DNA of 64,000 nt from positions 57,868 through 121,867 of the forward strand of contig CAJOFY010000003.1 in assembly GCA_905233945.1 (NCBI GenBank), in the 5' to 3' direction. Below are positions 1 to 9,169 of this stretch, piece by piece; positions within the stretch are counted from its first letter, which is position 1; each line of letters opens with the position of its first letter. Under the pieces are notes generated by a model, which saw only the letters and a list, made by a program, of their open reading frames with translations, did no database searches and had not been told where the DNA came from. The position numbers and the translations under genes are program-made. Origin of the DNA: an uncultured bacterium (lineage in GTDB: Bacteria > UBP6 > UBA1177).

Positions 1-1977
1 CGGAAAATATGTGCCGTCTACTGCAGGATGTCTGCCGCTGTCAACAATAGTTAAAAGTTCCTGCGGTGTCGGCAGACGCCAGCCTGTATATCCGTTGTAT
101 GCAAGGTTGCGGCAGTATTCGTTTGCTTTTTCCCAGGTTATGTTTTGAGCAAACGTAAGATTCCTTTGCCATTCAAGCCCGGTATTGTTGTCATAAACGA
201 TTTTTTCAGAAATAGAGAAACTTTGCGGAGTGCAGGTTCCGAGTTCGGCATATTGGGCATCCTGACCGAAAAAGTCTGCTTCGGGAGATCCGGGGCAAAC
301 TGTTTCGTTTTCGCCGTCATAGCACTTTTTCTGACCGGTACAGATGTTTCCTAAATGGAGAGGTTTTTTATCTATACATACCGAATTATTCCACCAATAG
401 AACCCCGGATTACATTCACAGACAAACTTGTTTGCAGCTTTTGATATACAGAGCCCTGTTGCGTTATGTGTCGCGCAGATTTTGGATTCGCATGAAGAAA
501 GGCCTTCCGGACAGCCGCACGGATTCTCAAGACAGGAAGTTCCGTCCCAAAAATAATTTTCATCACAGTCGAACCGGCACTCGGTATCGCTGGGAACCGG
601 ATTGTAGCGTCCGATTTCGCTCGGAATCCATTCGTATTCGTCCCAAGTCTGTTCCACTTTGTCGATAGAGTTCCAGTGTGCTTTAGCCGGCGGTAATCCG
701 GAACAATCCACGGTTCTTTTGTTGTATATGCACTTGTTGAAGTCATTCCAGTGATAGTCGGCTTTACACTTGAATACGCACTCCGTTTCACTTGAAGTTT
801 CACTGAAGCTCCCATTCTGACTCGGAAACCATTCGTTGCCGTTCCAGGTCTGTGTTATGTGATCGACTGTATTCCATTCGGCGTTTTCCGGAAGCCCTTT
901 GCAGGGGACGTCATATTTCGTCTTGAGATCACAACTTTTTGTCGAAGTGTTAAAGAAGTAGTCGTCTTCGCACTCGCAAAGATAAGCATGAGCATTGGTC
1001 GCTTCGCACACACCGGTTGAATAGGGAATGTCGCATTTGCACGGATCTACGCACTTCTTGATGTTTGAGTCATAGAAAAAACCCGGGTCGCACTTGAACC
1101 GGCACTCGGTGTCGCTCGGATCTTCGTTATATTTCGCTGTCGAAGCAGGATCCCAGGAATATTCATTCCAGATTTGAACAATTGTCGAAACAGTGTTCCA
1201 GACTGCATGGTCAGGAAGCCCGGTACATTCTGTTGTTCTGCTGTCGGCATTACATACTGAGCCGTCCCAAGTGTAATTTTCTTTGCATTTATAACGACAT
1301 TCTTTAGAACTCGGTTCCTCATTGTAAGTTCCGATTTCACTTGGAACCCATTCAGAACCGTTCCACTCCTGATTGATGGAAGATTTGGTATTCCATTTGG
1401 CATGGTCAGGAAGTCCGATACATTTCACGCCGTACAAACTGTCCGGTTCGCAGATTCTGTCCCACCAGTTCCAGCTATAGTTTTCTTCGCAGTCGCAGAC
1501 ATATTCTTGTTTGTCCACTACAGTACAGTATCCAGAGGAGTTTTCTGTCTCCAGACAAGGATTTGAAATGCACGGCGATTCATCATCACTGTCCTCGTCA
1601 TTTTCCGGCTCAGTATTTGTGCCGCCGCCGCCTCCACCACCGCCGCCGCCGCTGTATCCGGGTTGGTCTTCATCGCTGTTGTCTTCATCGCTGTTGTCTT
1701 CATCATTATCATTATCTTCTTTATTACCTTCTTCATCTTTGCCGTCATCATATTCTTCCGCTTTTTCATCTTCTTTCTCTGTGCAGATATTGGTTTTAGC
1801 GTCGCAGACCAACCCGTCTTCACATGTTTTTAAAAAACAGCAAGGAGCATTAAGTTTTCCGCATTCTTTATCGCTTTCCTGATATTTGTCATAGACAGAT
1901 TTGTCCCTGCCGCAGCTGCAACTTTCGATTAAAAACAACAAAACAAAACTAAGAAAGCTCAAGAAAAATCTGTTCAT
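1..1977 (-). CDS. Large Cys-rich surface lipoprotein, 3' end outside the window; repeated C-x-GLP...WN...Q-WN...EW-PS modules, EGF-like Cys segments, and a C-terminal DUF1566/Lcl_C-like domain
   Basis: Reading the minus strand from ATG at 1977 gives MNRFFLSFLSFVLLFLIESCSCGRDK... (signal peptide plus lipobox), an acidic linker, an 11-Gly tract, four CxGLPxxAxWN-type modules, then NNTGLEWQRNLTFAQNITWEKANEYCRNLAYNGYTGWRLPTPQELLTIVDSGRHP. The frame stays open for exactly 659 codons to base 1. The ORF track shows only internal or antisense fragments. Confidence 0.9.
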   Translation of the reverse strand, partial: MNRFFLSFLSFVLLFLIESCSCGRDKSVYDKYQESDKECGKLNAPCCFLKTCEDGLVCDAKTNICTEKEDEKAEEYDDGKDEEGNKEDNDNDEDNSDEDNSDEDQPGYSGGGGGGGGGGTNTEPENDEDSDDESPCISNPCLETENSSGYCTVVDKQEYVCDCEENYSWNWWDRICEPDSLYGVKCIGLPDHAKWNTKSSINQEWNGSEWVPSEIGTYNEEPSSKECRYKCKENYTWDGSVCNADSRTTECTGLPDHAVWNTVSTIVQIWNEYSWDPASTAKYNEDPSDTECRFKCDPGFFYDSNIKKCVDPCKCDIPYSTGVCEATNAHAYLCECEDDYFFNTSTKSCDLKTKYDVPCKGLPENAEWNTVDHITQTWNGNEWFPSQNGSFSETSSETECVFKCKADYHWNDFNKCIYNKRTVDCSGLPPAKAHWNSIDKVEQTWDEYEWIPSEIGRYNPVPSDTECRFDCDENYFWDGTSCLENPCGCPEGLSSCESKICATHNATGLCISKAANKFVCECNPGFYWWNNSVCIDKKPLHLGNICTGQKKCYDGENETVCPGSPEADFFGQDAQYAELGTCTPQSFSISEKIVYDNNTGLEWQRNLTFAQNITWEKANEYCRNLAYNGYTGWRLPTPQELLTIVDSGRHPAVDGTYFP

Positions 1978-2074
1978 TGGTCACCTCTCTTGCCGAATTT
2001 ATAAACCAGCAACACTTTATAATACAATTTTAAAACAATAATACAATTTCAAGCAAAGAGGGTTTTGTGAAATT

Positions 2075-2533
2075 TTATTTGTTTTCTTCGCGGACCTCGT
2101 TCACCTTGGCAATGAAGTCTTCCGGATCAACAAACTCTTTGTAGACTGATGCGAAGCGGATGAACGCGACTTTATCGACTTCTTTCAGTACGTTCATGAC
2201 GATATCGCCGATGACGCTCGTCTCAATTTCCTTCTTTTCGTAGGACTGAAGCTCTTTTTCGATTTTATCGATCATAAGGTCGATGGTTTCAGCCGAAACG
2301 GGGCGTTTCTGACACGAAATCATGAGCCCTTTTTTGATTTTGTTGCGGTCGTAAGGCTCCCTTTCGCCGTTTTTCTTTTTTACGACGGGCATGATTTCTT
2401 CGATTCTTTCATAAGTCGTGAATCTGCCGCCGCACTCCTCGCATTCGCGTCTTCTTCTGATTTCGCAGTCATCTTTCGTGGAACGGGAATCAATAACTTT
2501 ATCTCTGATGGAACCGCAGAATGGACATCTCAT
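2075..2533 (-). CDS. nrdR: Transcriptional repressor NrdR (Zn ribbon plus ATP-cone)
   Basis: MRCPFCGSIRDKVIDSR...RRRRECEECGGRFTTYER; 152 aa; classic NrdR layout. Confidence 0.96.
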   Translation of the reverse strand: MRCPFCGSIRDKVIDSRSTKDDCEIRRRRECEECGGRFTTYERIEEIMPVVKKKNGEREPYDRNKIKKGLMISCQKRPVSAETIDLMIDKIEKELQSYEKKEIETSVIGDIVMNVLKEVDKVAFIRFASVYKEFVDPEDFIAKVNEVREENK

Positions 2534-2565
2534 TTGACTACTCTGAAAAAGTTTATGAAAAAGGA

Positions 2566-3858
2566 CTATCTGTTGATAAGCGGGTATTTTTTGCAGATTT
2601 CGACAACTTCATTGTGTACTTCTTCAATGATCTTGCTGTCGATGATGCTGTCGTCGATACCGATCTTCGGGTTGAACTCGTTGCTCTTGATGTTCATGAT
2701 GACTTTGTCCATAAGTCTTGCGACGTGGCGGACATCGTCTTCATTGAGACCTCTTGTGGTGAGGAAAGGAGTTCCTACGCGGATACCGCTCGTGATGAAA
2801 GGCGACTGGTCGTCGAACGGAACCATGTTCTTGTTGACGGTGATGTGTGCCTTGTCAAGAGCTTTCTCGACGATTTTGCCGGTTTTGCCTTTGTTTCTGA
2901 GGTCGATGAGCATAAGGTGGTTGTCGGTGCCGCCCGAAACAAGGTTGTAGCCCATTTTGTTGAATTCGTCAGCCATTGCAGCTGCGTTTTTGACGACCTG
3001 GGTCATGTAAACTTTGAAACTCGGGTCAAGTGCTTCCTTGAAGCATACAGCCTTTGCAGCGATGACGTGCATAAGCGGACCGCCCTGCATTCCGGGGAAT
3101 ACAGCGGAGTTGAGGTCTTTTTCGTATTCTTTCTTTGCGAGAACAAGACCGCTTCTCGGGCCTCTGAGTGTTTTGTGAGTCGTTGAAGTTACGAAATCGC
3201 AGTAAGGAACTGGACTCGGATGAAGTCCTGCAGCTACAAGACCGGCGATGTGAGCCATGTCAACCCACATGATAGCGCCGACTTTGTCGCAGATTTCGCG
3301 GATTCTTTTGAAGTCGATGATTCTCGGGTAAGCCGAAGCGCCTGCAAGAATCATTCTCGGTTTATGTTCAACTGCAAGTCTTTCCATTTCGTCGTAGTCG
3401 ATCCTGCCGGTCTCTTTTGCAACGCCGTAGGGAACGATGTTGTAAAGTTTTCCGGAGAAGTTTACAGGGCTGCCGTGAGTGAGGTGGCCGCCGTGGTTGA
3501 GGTTCATCGCGAGAACCGTGTCGCCCGGTTTGCAGACGGTGAAGTAAACGCTCATATTTGCCTGGGAGCCGCTGTGGGGCTGAACGTTAGCACACTCAGC
3601 GCCGAAAAGTTCGCAAGCTCTCTCTTTCGCAAGTTTTTCGACCTGGTCAACAACTTCGCAGCCGCCGTAGTATCTCTTTTTCGGATAACCTTCGGCATAT
3701 TTGTTGGTAAGCAGCGAACCCTGTGCTTCCATAACAGCGTTGCTTGTAAAGTTTTCGCTGGCGATAAGCTCAAGACCGCCTTCCTGTCTCTCTGCTTCTT
3801 TTTCGATGATAGCTGCAACTTCCGGGTCAACGCTCGGGATGTACTTCAAATTCAACAT
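2566..3858 (-). CDS. glyA: Serine hydroxymethyltransferase
   Basis: [36 protein letters not shown] motifs. ORF-track start 3870 is a TTG that reads through the GGAGG ribosome site; ATG at 3858 has GGAGGATAAA just upstream. Confidence 0.96.
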   Translation of the reverse strand: MLNLKYIPSVDPEVAAIIEKEAERQEGGLELIASENFTSNAVMEAQGSLLTNKYAEGYPKKRYYGGCEVVDQVEKLAKERACELFGAECANVQPHSGSQANMSVYFTVCKPGDTVLAMNLNHGGHLTHGSPVNFSGKLYNIVPYGVAKETGRIDYDEMERLAVEHKPRMILAGASAYPRIIDFKRIREICDKVGAIMWVDMAHIAGLVAAGLHPSPVPYCDFVTSTTHKTLRGPRSGLVLAKKEYEKDLNSAVFPGMQGGPLMHVIAAKAVCFKEALDPSFKVYMTQVVKNAAAMADEFNKMGYNLVSGGTDNHLMLIDLRNKGKTGKIVEKALDKAHITVNKNMVPFDDQSPFITSGIRVGTPFLTTRGLNEDDVRHVARLMDKVIMNIKSNEFNPKIGIDDSIIDSKIIEEVHNEVVEICKKYPLINR

Positions 3859-3994
3859 TTTATCCTCCAAAAAAAGTTAAAAAACCAAAAAACCGCAAGA
3901 GTTTAATAATAATAAATTATTTTGCAAATTTGCGGTTGTCACGACCGGTAAAAAAGAATTTACACGGTTATTTGTTGATTTTGTAGTGAAAGAT

Positions 3995-5059
3995 TTAAAT
4001 GTTCCCTAAAGTTCTAAGAATATTTAAAGTCCTTTCAATCCCTTCTTTAATCGCGTAACGAGGTTCCCATCCCAGTTTCTTAAGTTTGCTGCCGTCAAGC
4101 AGAGCTTTTGTGGCTTTGCTGTATCCGACCGCTTCGACTGCATCAGGAATCTCGAACACGACGTTTTTCCCTGCATGCTCCGCAATTATTCCGGCAAGAT
4201 CCTTAAGCATGATGTCGGATGCTTTGTCGGCAATGTTATATGCCTCTCCGTTTTCGCCTTTCAAAAGCAGGAACAGGAATCCGGATATTGCATCAGCCAT
4301 ATATGTGTAGGAATAATTCTGAGTGCCGGCCGACTTCAAAACGATATCTTCACCGGCAACACCTTTCTTTATGAACTGGCTTATCGCTTTTGTATCGCTC
4401 ATAAGCATTGTCGGCCCGTAAGAACGCGTGAAGCGCGCAATTACAACATCAAGACCTTTCTGAAGTTTATATGCCTGACAAAGAGCTTCACCGCAGCGTT
4501 TGCTTTCAGGATAACCCGCTCTAAGCGTGTTGGAATCGATATATCCGCAGTAGTGCTCGTCAAACATTTCAACATCACCGCGGTTTTCACCATAAACTTC
4601 ATTGGAAGATGCAAAAACAAATCTGGCGGCATTGTGAGCAACTGCAAAATCAAGCATATTCTGAAGCCCGAGGATATTTGTGATTATAGTTCCGACAGGA
4701 TCTGTCGCATACTGCACAGGATGAGTGTTTGAAGCAAGATGAAGGAGATAATCAACATTTCCGAGATCATCTCTGACAAAAGGTTTATTGATGTCATGTG
4801 GAATAAAAACCAGATTTTTGTCGCCCCACCATTTGGAAAAACGCTCTTTAGCCTTTTCCTGCGTGCGGCCTAAAGCATAAACAGTGCAGTTGAGCCCTTC
4901 AGTATTTTTCTGCATGACAACATCAACAAAAAAACTGCCGAGAAGACCGGTAGCACCTGACAAAAGAACAGACTTGTTCTGAAGTTTTTCCCAAGGTAAT
5001 GGTAAAATCGAAGCATTTTTAACATCATCAAGATATAATTTATTTGCATAGAGAGACAT
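3995..5059 (-). CDS. NAD-dependent epimerase/dehydratase (extended SDR) of nucleotide-sugar type
   Basis: SGATGLLGSFF Rossmann motif, YPESKRCGE (YxxxK) catalytic motif. Confidence 0.85.
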   Translation of the reverse strand: MSLYANKLYLDDVKNASILPLPWEKLQNKSVLLSGATGLLGSFFVDVVMQKNTEGLNCTVYALGRTQEKAKERFSKWWGDKNLVFIPHDINKPFVRDDLGNVDYLLHLASNTHPVQYATDPVGTIITNILGLQNMLDFAVAHNAARFVFASSNEVYGENRGDVEMFDEHYCGYIDSNTLRAGYPESKRCGEALCQAYKLQKGLDVVIARFTRSYGPTMLMSDTKAISQFIKKGVAGEDIVLKSAGTQNYSYTYMADAISGFLFLLLKGENGEAYNIADKASDIMLKDLAGIIAEHAGKNVVFEIPDAVEAVGYSKATKALLDGSKLKKLGWEPRYAIKEGIERTLNILRTLGNI

Positions 5060-5069
5060 TAGGACCTCG

Positions 5070-5786
5070 TTATTTCAACCAATTATCCTTATCCGACTTA
5101 AGATATGCTTTGAACATTTCCAAATCGTCTTTCGTAGTCAGCTTTATGTTTTTGTCAGACCCTGCCGCGAAATAGAGACGCTCGCCCAATTCGACCATCA
5201 TGGTGTTGGTATAAGATGAACCGTAAATACCGACACCTTCAGCAAACGCTTTTTTGTAACCCCAAAGCAGTTTTCCAAACTTGTATGCCTGAGGTGTTGA
5301 GACTCTGCGCAATGTTTCACGCGGAATATATTTCACCGTGCTGATTTCATCGTCAACCACAAAAATCTGCTCATTGTAAGGCAGTGAAGTGACAGCATTC
5401 CCATATTGCTGAGCTTTTAAAATAACATCAGTGAGGACGGTTTCATCAACAAGAGGTCTGATTCCGTCATGAATAATAACAATATCATCTGCAGAATATT
5501 TGCATTCAAGGTTGTACACACCGTTACGGATTGATTCCTGACCAGTATTTCCACCGGAAACTACCCATTTCAGCTTGGAGATATTGAATTGTTTGGCATA
5601 AGCCCAAAGAACATCGTGCCAGCCGTCAATACAGACAACTTCTATTGCATCTATCTGCGGATGTTTCTGAAAACCTTCCAAAGTGTAGATAAGAACAGGT
5701 TTGTCGTACACATTAATAAACTGTTTGGGAATATCCTGCCCCATTCTGCTCCCAGAACCACCGGCAATAATTATTGCGACATTCAT
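5070..5786 (-). CDS. IspD/TarI-family cytidylyltransferase
   Basis: IIAGGSGSRMGQDIPKQF, HDGIRPLVD, TPQAYKF motifs; sits in a polysaccharide cluster beside a LicD-like gene. Confidence 0.85.
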   Translation of the reverse strand: MNVAIIIAGGSGSRMGQDIPKQFINVYDKPVLIYTLEGFQKHPQIDAIEVVCIDGWHDVLWAYAKQFNISKLKWVVSGGNTGQESIRNGVYNLECKYSADDIVIIHDGIRPLVDETVLTDVILKAQQYGNAVTSLPYNEQIFVVDDEISTVKYIPRETLRRVSTPQAYKFGKLLWGYKKAFAEGVGIYGSSYTNTMMVELGERLYFAAGSDKNIKLTTKDDLEMFKAYLKSDKDNWLK

Positions 5787-5801
5787 TTTTTTACAGTCTC
5801 C

Positions 5802-6461
5802 TTATTTATTCAAACCAAGTAAACTTTTGATAAAATTCCGAAATTTTTTAGGAATCATGTGAATCAATATCTGCATATAATCCCTTCGCAAAATCAAAGG
5901 AAAATAAGCCGCCTTGTTTTGAGGGATCCTCCAGTCTTTTCCGTACAACATTATTAAAATTTTTTCATATTCTTGCGGAACGGAAAAGGATTCTCCAATA
6001 AAATTAATGACTTTCAAGTCATCGACAAATGAATTCGGGATTTTTGCTCCTGCCAAATAATATTTATTTTTTCCGGCACTTTGCACAATATCGACATCTA
6101 TGTAAACTCCTTGGCGTAAAAAAGAATATAAAACTCTTTTTTCCCCGGCATAATAACGGATAAACAAAAAACCTTCCTCTTGTAAATTCGGAATCATGTT
6201 CAACAATTCTTTTTCACACTTGGATATTATATCAATATCTGTATCATTTTTGATAAAATTTTGTTCCCTTATTGCTCCCAATAAAGTTCCAAAAAAAAGA
6301 ATAAATTTGAAATCATATGATTTGGCGATTCTATTGAAAATCTGCAGGTTGGACTTCGCAATATTGGAATCAATTGCAGTATCTGTTTCGCGATCAAGTT
6401 TTTGAGGATTATATACAAATTCCCTGCCTTTGATTGTAATTTTCTGTTTTGTGTCAGACAT
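5802..6461 (-). CDS. LicD/fukutin-like phosphotransferase (nucleotidyltransferase fold)
   Basis: FILFFGTLLGAIREQNFIKNDTDIDI (G-T-LLGA-R plus DxDxD pattern). Confidence 0.72.
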   Translation of the reverse strand: MSDTKQKITIKGREFVYNPQKLDRETDTAIDSNIAKSNLQIFNRIAKSYDFKFILFFGTLLGAIREQNFIKNDTDIDIISKCEKELLNMIPNLQEEGFLFIRYYAGEKRVLYSFLRQGVYIDVDIVQSAGKNKYYLAGAKIPNSFVDDLKVINFIGESFSVPQEYEKILIMLYGKDWRIPQNKAAYFPLILRRDYMQILIHMIPKKFRNFIKSLLGLNK

Positions 6462-7401
6462 GCAGTTTACCTCTTATTTTTCCGATAAAATTAAAGACTC
6501 TTATTAAAAATGAAAAATGGGCAGCCATAATTTTTTGTTCAAAATCTTTGTCTAGAGCGATATATTTCGGATGATGTAATGGAAAATTTATTTCGTGCGA
6601 GGTTAAGTTGTTGAATTTGCTGTAAATATTTAAAGTGTGCGTCGCATCTTCGCCGAATCCTATGTTGCTTACCAGATTTTTTGCGGGAACAATTGAAAGA
6701 CCGTTGTTGATGTCTTTTGCGAAACCCCACTGATAATCCCACCATGAAACTTCCGGATTTTTAAAAGTTTTATCGAGAATCCGGCTGATAAATTTGAAAT
6801 ATATAGGTTTGTCGAAAAGTTGTCGGATGATTTTCCTGACATTCTTGTTTTCCCAAGCCGAAATCTCAAAATCGTAAAGATTCCAAGCTCTTCGCCATGT
6901 TCCCCAGCCCCATTCCGAGGCATATTTTGCAAAATAGTAACTCTGGCTTGAATCCTGATACTGATATTGCCCCAACCGGTTTGTGCCGCTTATCTGCATT
7001 ATCCGGTTATCGTCTTTGTATTTTACAAGAAGTTCTTCCATAAATTTGAAGAAACTGCCGTTAGGAACACAGTCATCTTCCAGAATTATTCCCATTTCGA
7101 CCTGATCAAAAAACCACGATATCGCTTCGGCAGGACCTTTTCCACAGCCTAAATTTTTTTCTCTGATGAGAGTGTGCAGCTCGCAATCCCAATCAATCTG
7201 GGAAAGAACCCAGTTCCTGACATTTTCGCATTTTTCGGCTTCGCCTTGAACATTTTTCCTCGGGCCGTCCATCGCGATAAACAGCTGCCTGGGTGCGACC
7301 TCTTTTATTTTTGCAAAAACCTGTTTCGTCGGTTCGATTCGATTGAAAACTATAAATAAAATCGGAATGTTATATGTTTTTATCGGCGCAAGGTCTGTCA
7401 T
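6454..7401 (-). CDS. GT-A fold glycosyltransferase (HlpA/GNT-I-like)
   Basis: PILFIVFNRIEPTKQVF, REKNLGCGKGPAEAISWFF, GIILEDDCVPN. Confidence 0.75.
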   Translation of the reverse strand: MTDLAPIKTYNIPILFIVFNRIEPTKQVFAKIKEVAPRQLFIAMDGPRKNVQGEAEKCENVRNWVLSQIDWDCELHTLIREKNLGCGKGPAEAISWFFDQVEMGIILEDDCVPNGSFFKFMEELLVKYKDDNRIMQISGTNRLGQYQYQDSSQSYYFAKYASEWGWGTWRRAWNLYDFEISAWENKNVRKIIRQLFDKPIYFKFISRILDKTFKNPEVSWWDYQWGFAKDINNGLSIVPAKNLVSNIGFGEDATHTLNIYSKFNNLTSHEINFPLHHPKYIALDKDFEQKIMAAHFSFLIRVFNFIGKIRGKLHV

Positions 7402-8320
7402 TTAGCGGCTCCTTTGATAAGATTGCTGCGATATATCCGGCGAAATATCCGAATTTTTTCAGTTTTTTATAAATAAAAGCTCTTGAAAAAAATCCTGGAA
7501 CAATAAAAATTGCCAATTCAAAAAATGAGACACCCAACATGCAGAATTTTTTAATAAAATCGATACTTAAAAGTTCCGCTTTTCTGATTTGTGCTATGGT
7601 TTTTCCGCTTTGAACAGATCTTTTGAAGACATTTTTTGGAGAATAACTTTTTTCAGATACCAAGTGATAAACGAATAAATCCGGGGAATATTGAACATTT
7701 TCATTGTTTTTCAGCATTTTGTTGAAGAGCAGCGATTCTTCGCCGAAAGCGATTTTGTTCCCTACCATTCCATATTCAGCAGAAAAACCACCATATTTTA
7801 TTAAAACATCTTTATTAAAAATCATGTTTGATCCGCTAAGTCCGAAAGGATAATTTTGCAAATTTAACTGTAAATGTTTGTCTCCCCATGAGTGAGTTCC
7901 GAACTCATCTTTGAACCATTTTGGTTTTTCAATGTTGTACCAAGGGAGGATTTTCCCGCCGAAAGCCGCAATATCTTTATTGTTTTGAATCACAGAAATG
8001 ATTTTTTCGATCCACTCTTTGTCAGCGATAGCATCATCGTCGATATAGGCAATATATTTTCCTTTCGCTTCATCTATCGCTCTGTTGCGAGCCTGGCTAA
8101 GGCCTTGTTTTTCTTCAAAAATATATCTGAAATTCAGATTCTCTTTGCAGAAATCCGTAGCAATTTCTTTTGTGCCGTCGGTCGAATTGTTGTCGATGAT
8201 CAAGACTTCAAACAATTCTTTGTCTACTGTTTGATTTGCCAGTGATTCAAGGCATTTTGGCAGAACATCCGCCCGGTTGTATGTGCATACTGCGACCGAG
8301 ATTTCAGGTTGGTTTGTCAT
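7370..8320 (-). CDS. Glycosyltransferase family 2
   Basis: ISVAVCTYNRADVLPKCLESL, IDNNSTDGT, AYIDDDAIADKEW. Confidence 0.9.
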   Translation of the reverse strand: MTNQPEISVAVCTYNRADVLPKCLESLANQTVDKELFEVLIIDNNSTDGTKEIATDFCKENLNFRYIFEEKQGLSQARNRAIDEAKGKYIAYIDDDAIADKEWIEKIISVIQNNKDIAAFGGKILPWYNIEKPKWFKDEFGTHSWGDKHLQLNLQNYPFGLSGSNMIFNKDVLIKYGGFSAEYGMVGNKIAFGEESLLFNKMLKNNENVQYSPDLFVYHLVSEKSYSPKNVFKRSVQSGKTIAQIRKAELLSIDFIKKFCMLGVSFFELAIFIVPGFFSRAFIYKKLKKFGYFAGYIAAILSKEPLNDRPCADKNI

Positions 8321-9133
8321 TCACCCTTCCTTTTTATGACCCGTCACCAAATTTCGCATTTTTATTAACAATTTGGCAAAAAACCTCAATAATGATTTAC
8401 GCTTTTTGCTTGGCAACACAATATACTTTGTCTTAATCTTAGCGATTTCTTCTTCCGTAAAGAATTGCTCTTGAAAAATCTTTCTTTCCGCCAAATCAAG
8501 TTTGCTGTTTGTTGAACTGATTCCGTCACACACAAAAACCGAAATAATTTGGTCAACATGTTTTGCAGAAACATTGTATTCGCACAAAAGTTTTTTATTG
8601 AGAATATTGTCCGAAATAATTCTGAAATTTTCCTCGTAACCGCCGAATTTTTCAAAGACTTCTTTTTTATAGAATGTTGCCTGATGCGGTAAGGTGTCCA
8701 AATAGAAGAAATCGGCTTCCGGTCTTTTTTCAATTATTTTTACCGAATATTTCCCGTTTGTCGGATCTATGCAAAAAGTGTTTCCGTAAATCACACCAAA
8801 TTCATCGCTTTCAAACAAATTCATTAATGATTTTATGATATTGTAGTGAACCAGATAATCGCCGGCATTCAAAAACAGCAAATAGCCTCCTGTTGCCGTT
8901 TTTATTCCTTTATTCATGGCGTTATATATTCCTGAATCAGGCTCGCTTATCCATTTTATAGGATATCTGTCTGCATATTGTTTAATAATTTCAAGTGTTT
9001 TGTCGGTGGAAGCTCCGTCCACAATAATATATTCAATGTTTTCGTTGAAACAGTTCTGCGCTACAACGCTGAGCATCGTTCTTTCAATCGCATTTTCCGC
9101 ATTTTTACAGACTGTGATGATTGAAATTTTCAT
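8321..9133 (-). CDS. Glycosyltransferase family 2 (WcaA-like)
   Basis: ISIITVCKNAENAIERTMLSV, IIVDGASTDKT, PDSGIYNAMNKGI. Confidence 0.9.
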   Translation of the reverse strand: MKISIITVCKNAENAIERTMLSVVAQNCFNENIEYIIVDGASTDKTLEIIKQYADRYPIKWISEPDSGIYNAMNKGIKTATGGYLLFLNAGDYLVHYNIIKSLMNLFESDEFGVIYGNTFCIDPTNGKYSVKIIEKRPEADFFYLDTLPHQATFYKKEVFEKFGGYEENFRIISDNILNKKLLCEYNVSAKHVDQIISVFVCDGISSTNSKLDLAERKIFQEQFFTEEEIAKIKTKYIVLPSKKRKSLLRFFAKLLIKMRNLVTGHKKEG

Positions 9134-9164
9134 TTCAAAAGTTCCTCATAAAGCCGTAGATATT
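9131..9164 (-). other. Remnant of a GT4 gene 3' end (EYLRLYEELLK-stop) in the intergenic gap
   Basis: catttcaaaagttcctcataaagccgtagatatt matches 10688-10721 (3' end of the GT4 gene 10687-11901) at 32 of 34 positions by eye. Confidence 0.7.
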
Positions 9165-9169
9165 ATAAA

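Noticed and set aside
1621-1655. GCC-rich glycine tract as a phase-variation switch
   Set aside because: It is a triplet repeat, so changes would keep the frame; hinge-length variation is possible but an on/off switch is not supported.
1511-1882. Ser/Pro-rich plus-strand ORF
   Set aside because: Antisense shadow of the acidic/poly-Gly linker of the lipoprotein at 1-1977.
3859-3870. N-terminal extension MEDK of GlyA
   Set aside because: The TTG start reads through the GGAGG ribosome site; ATG at 3858 fits better.
2521-3906. Plus-strand ORFs 2521-3186 and 3220-3906
   Set aside because: Antisense to glyA; no family features.
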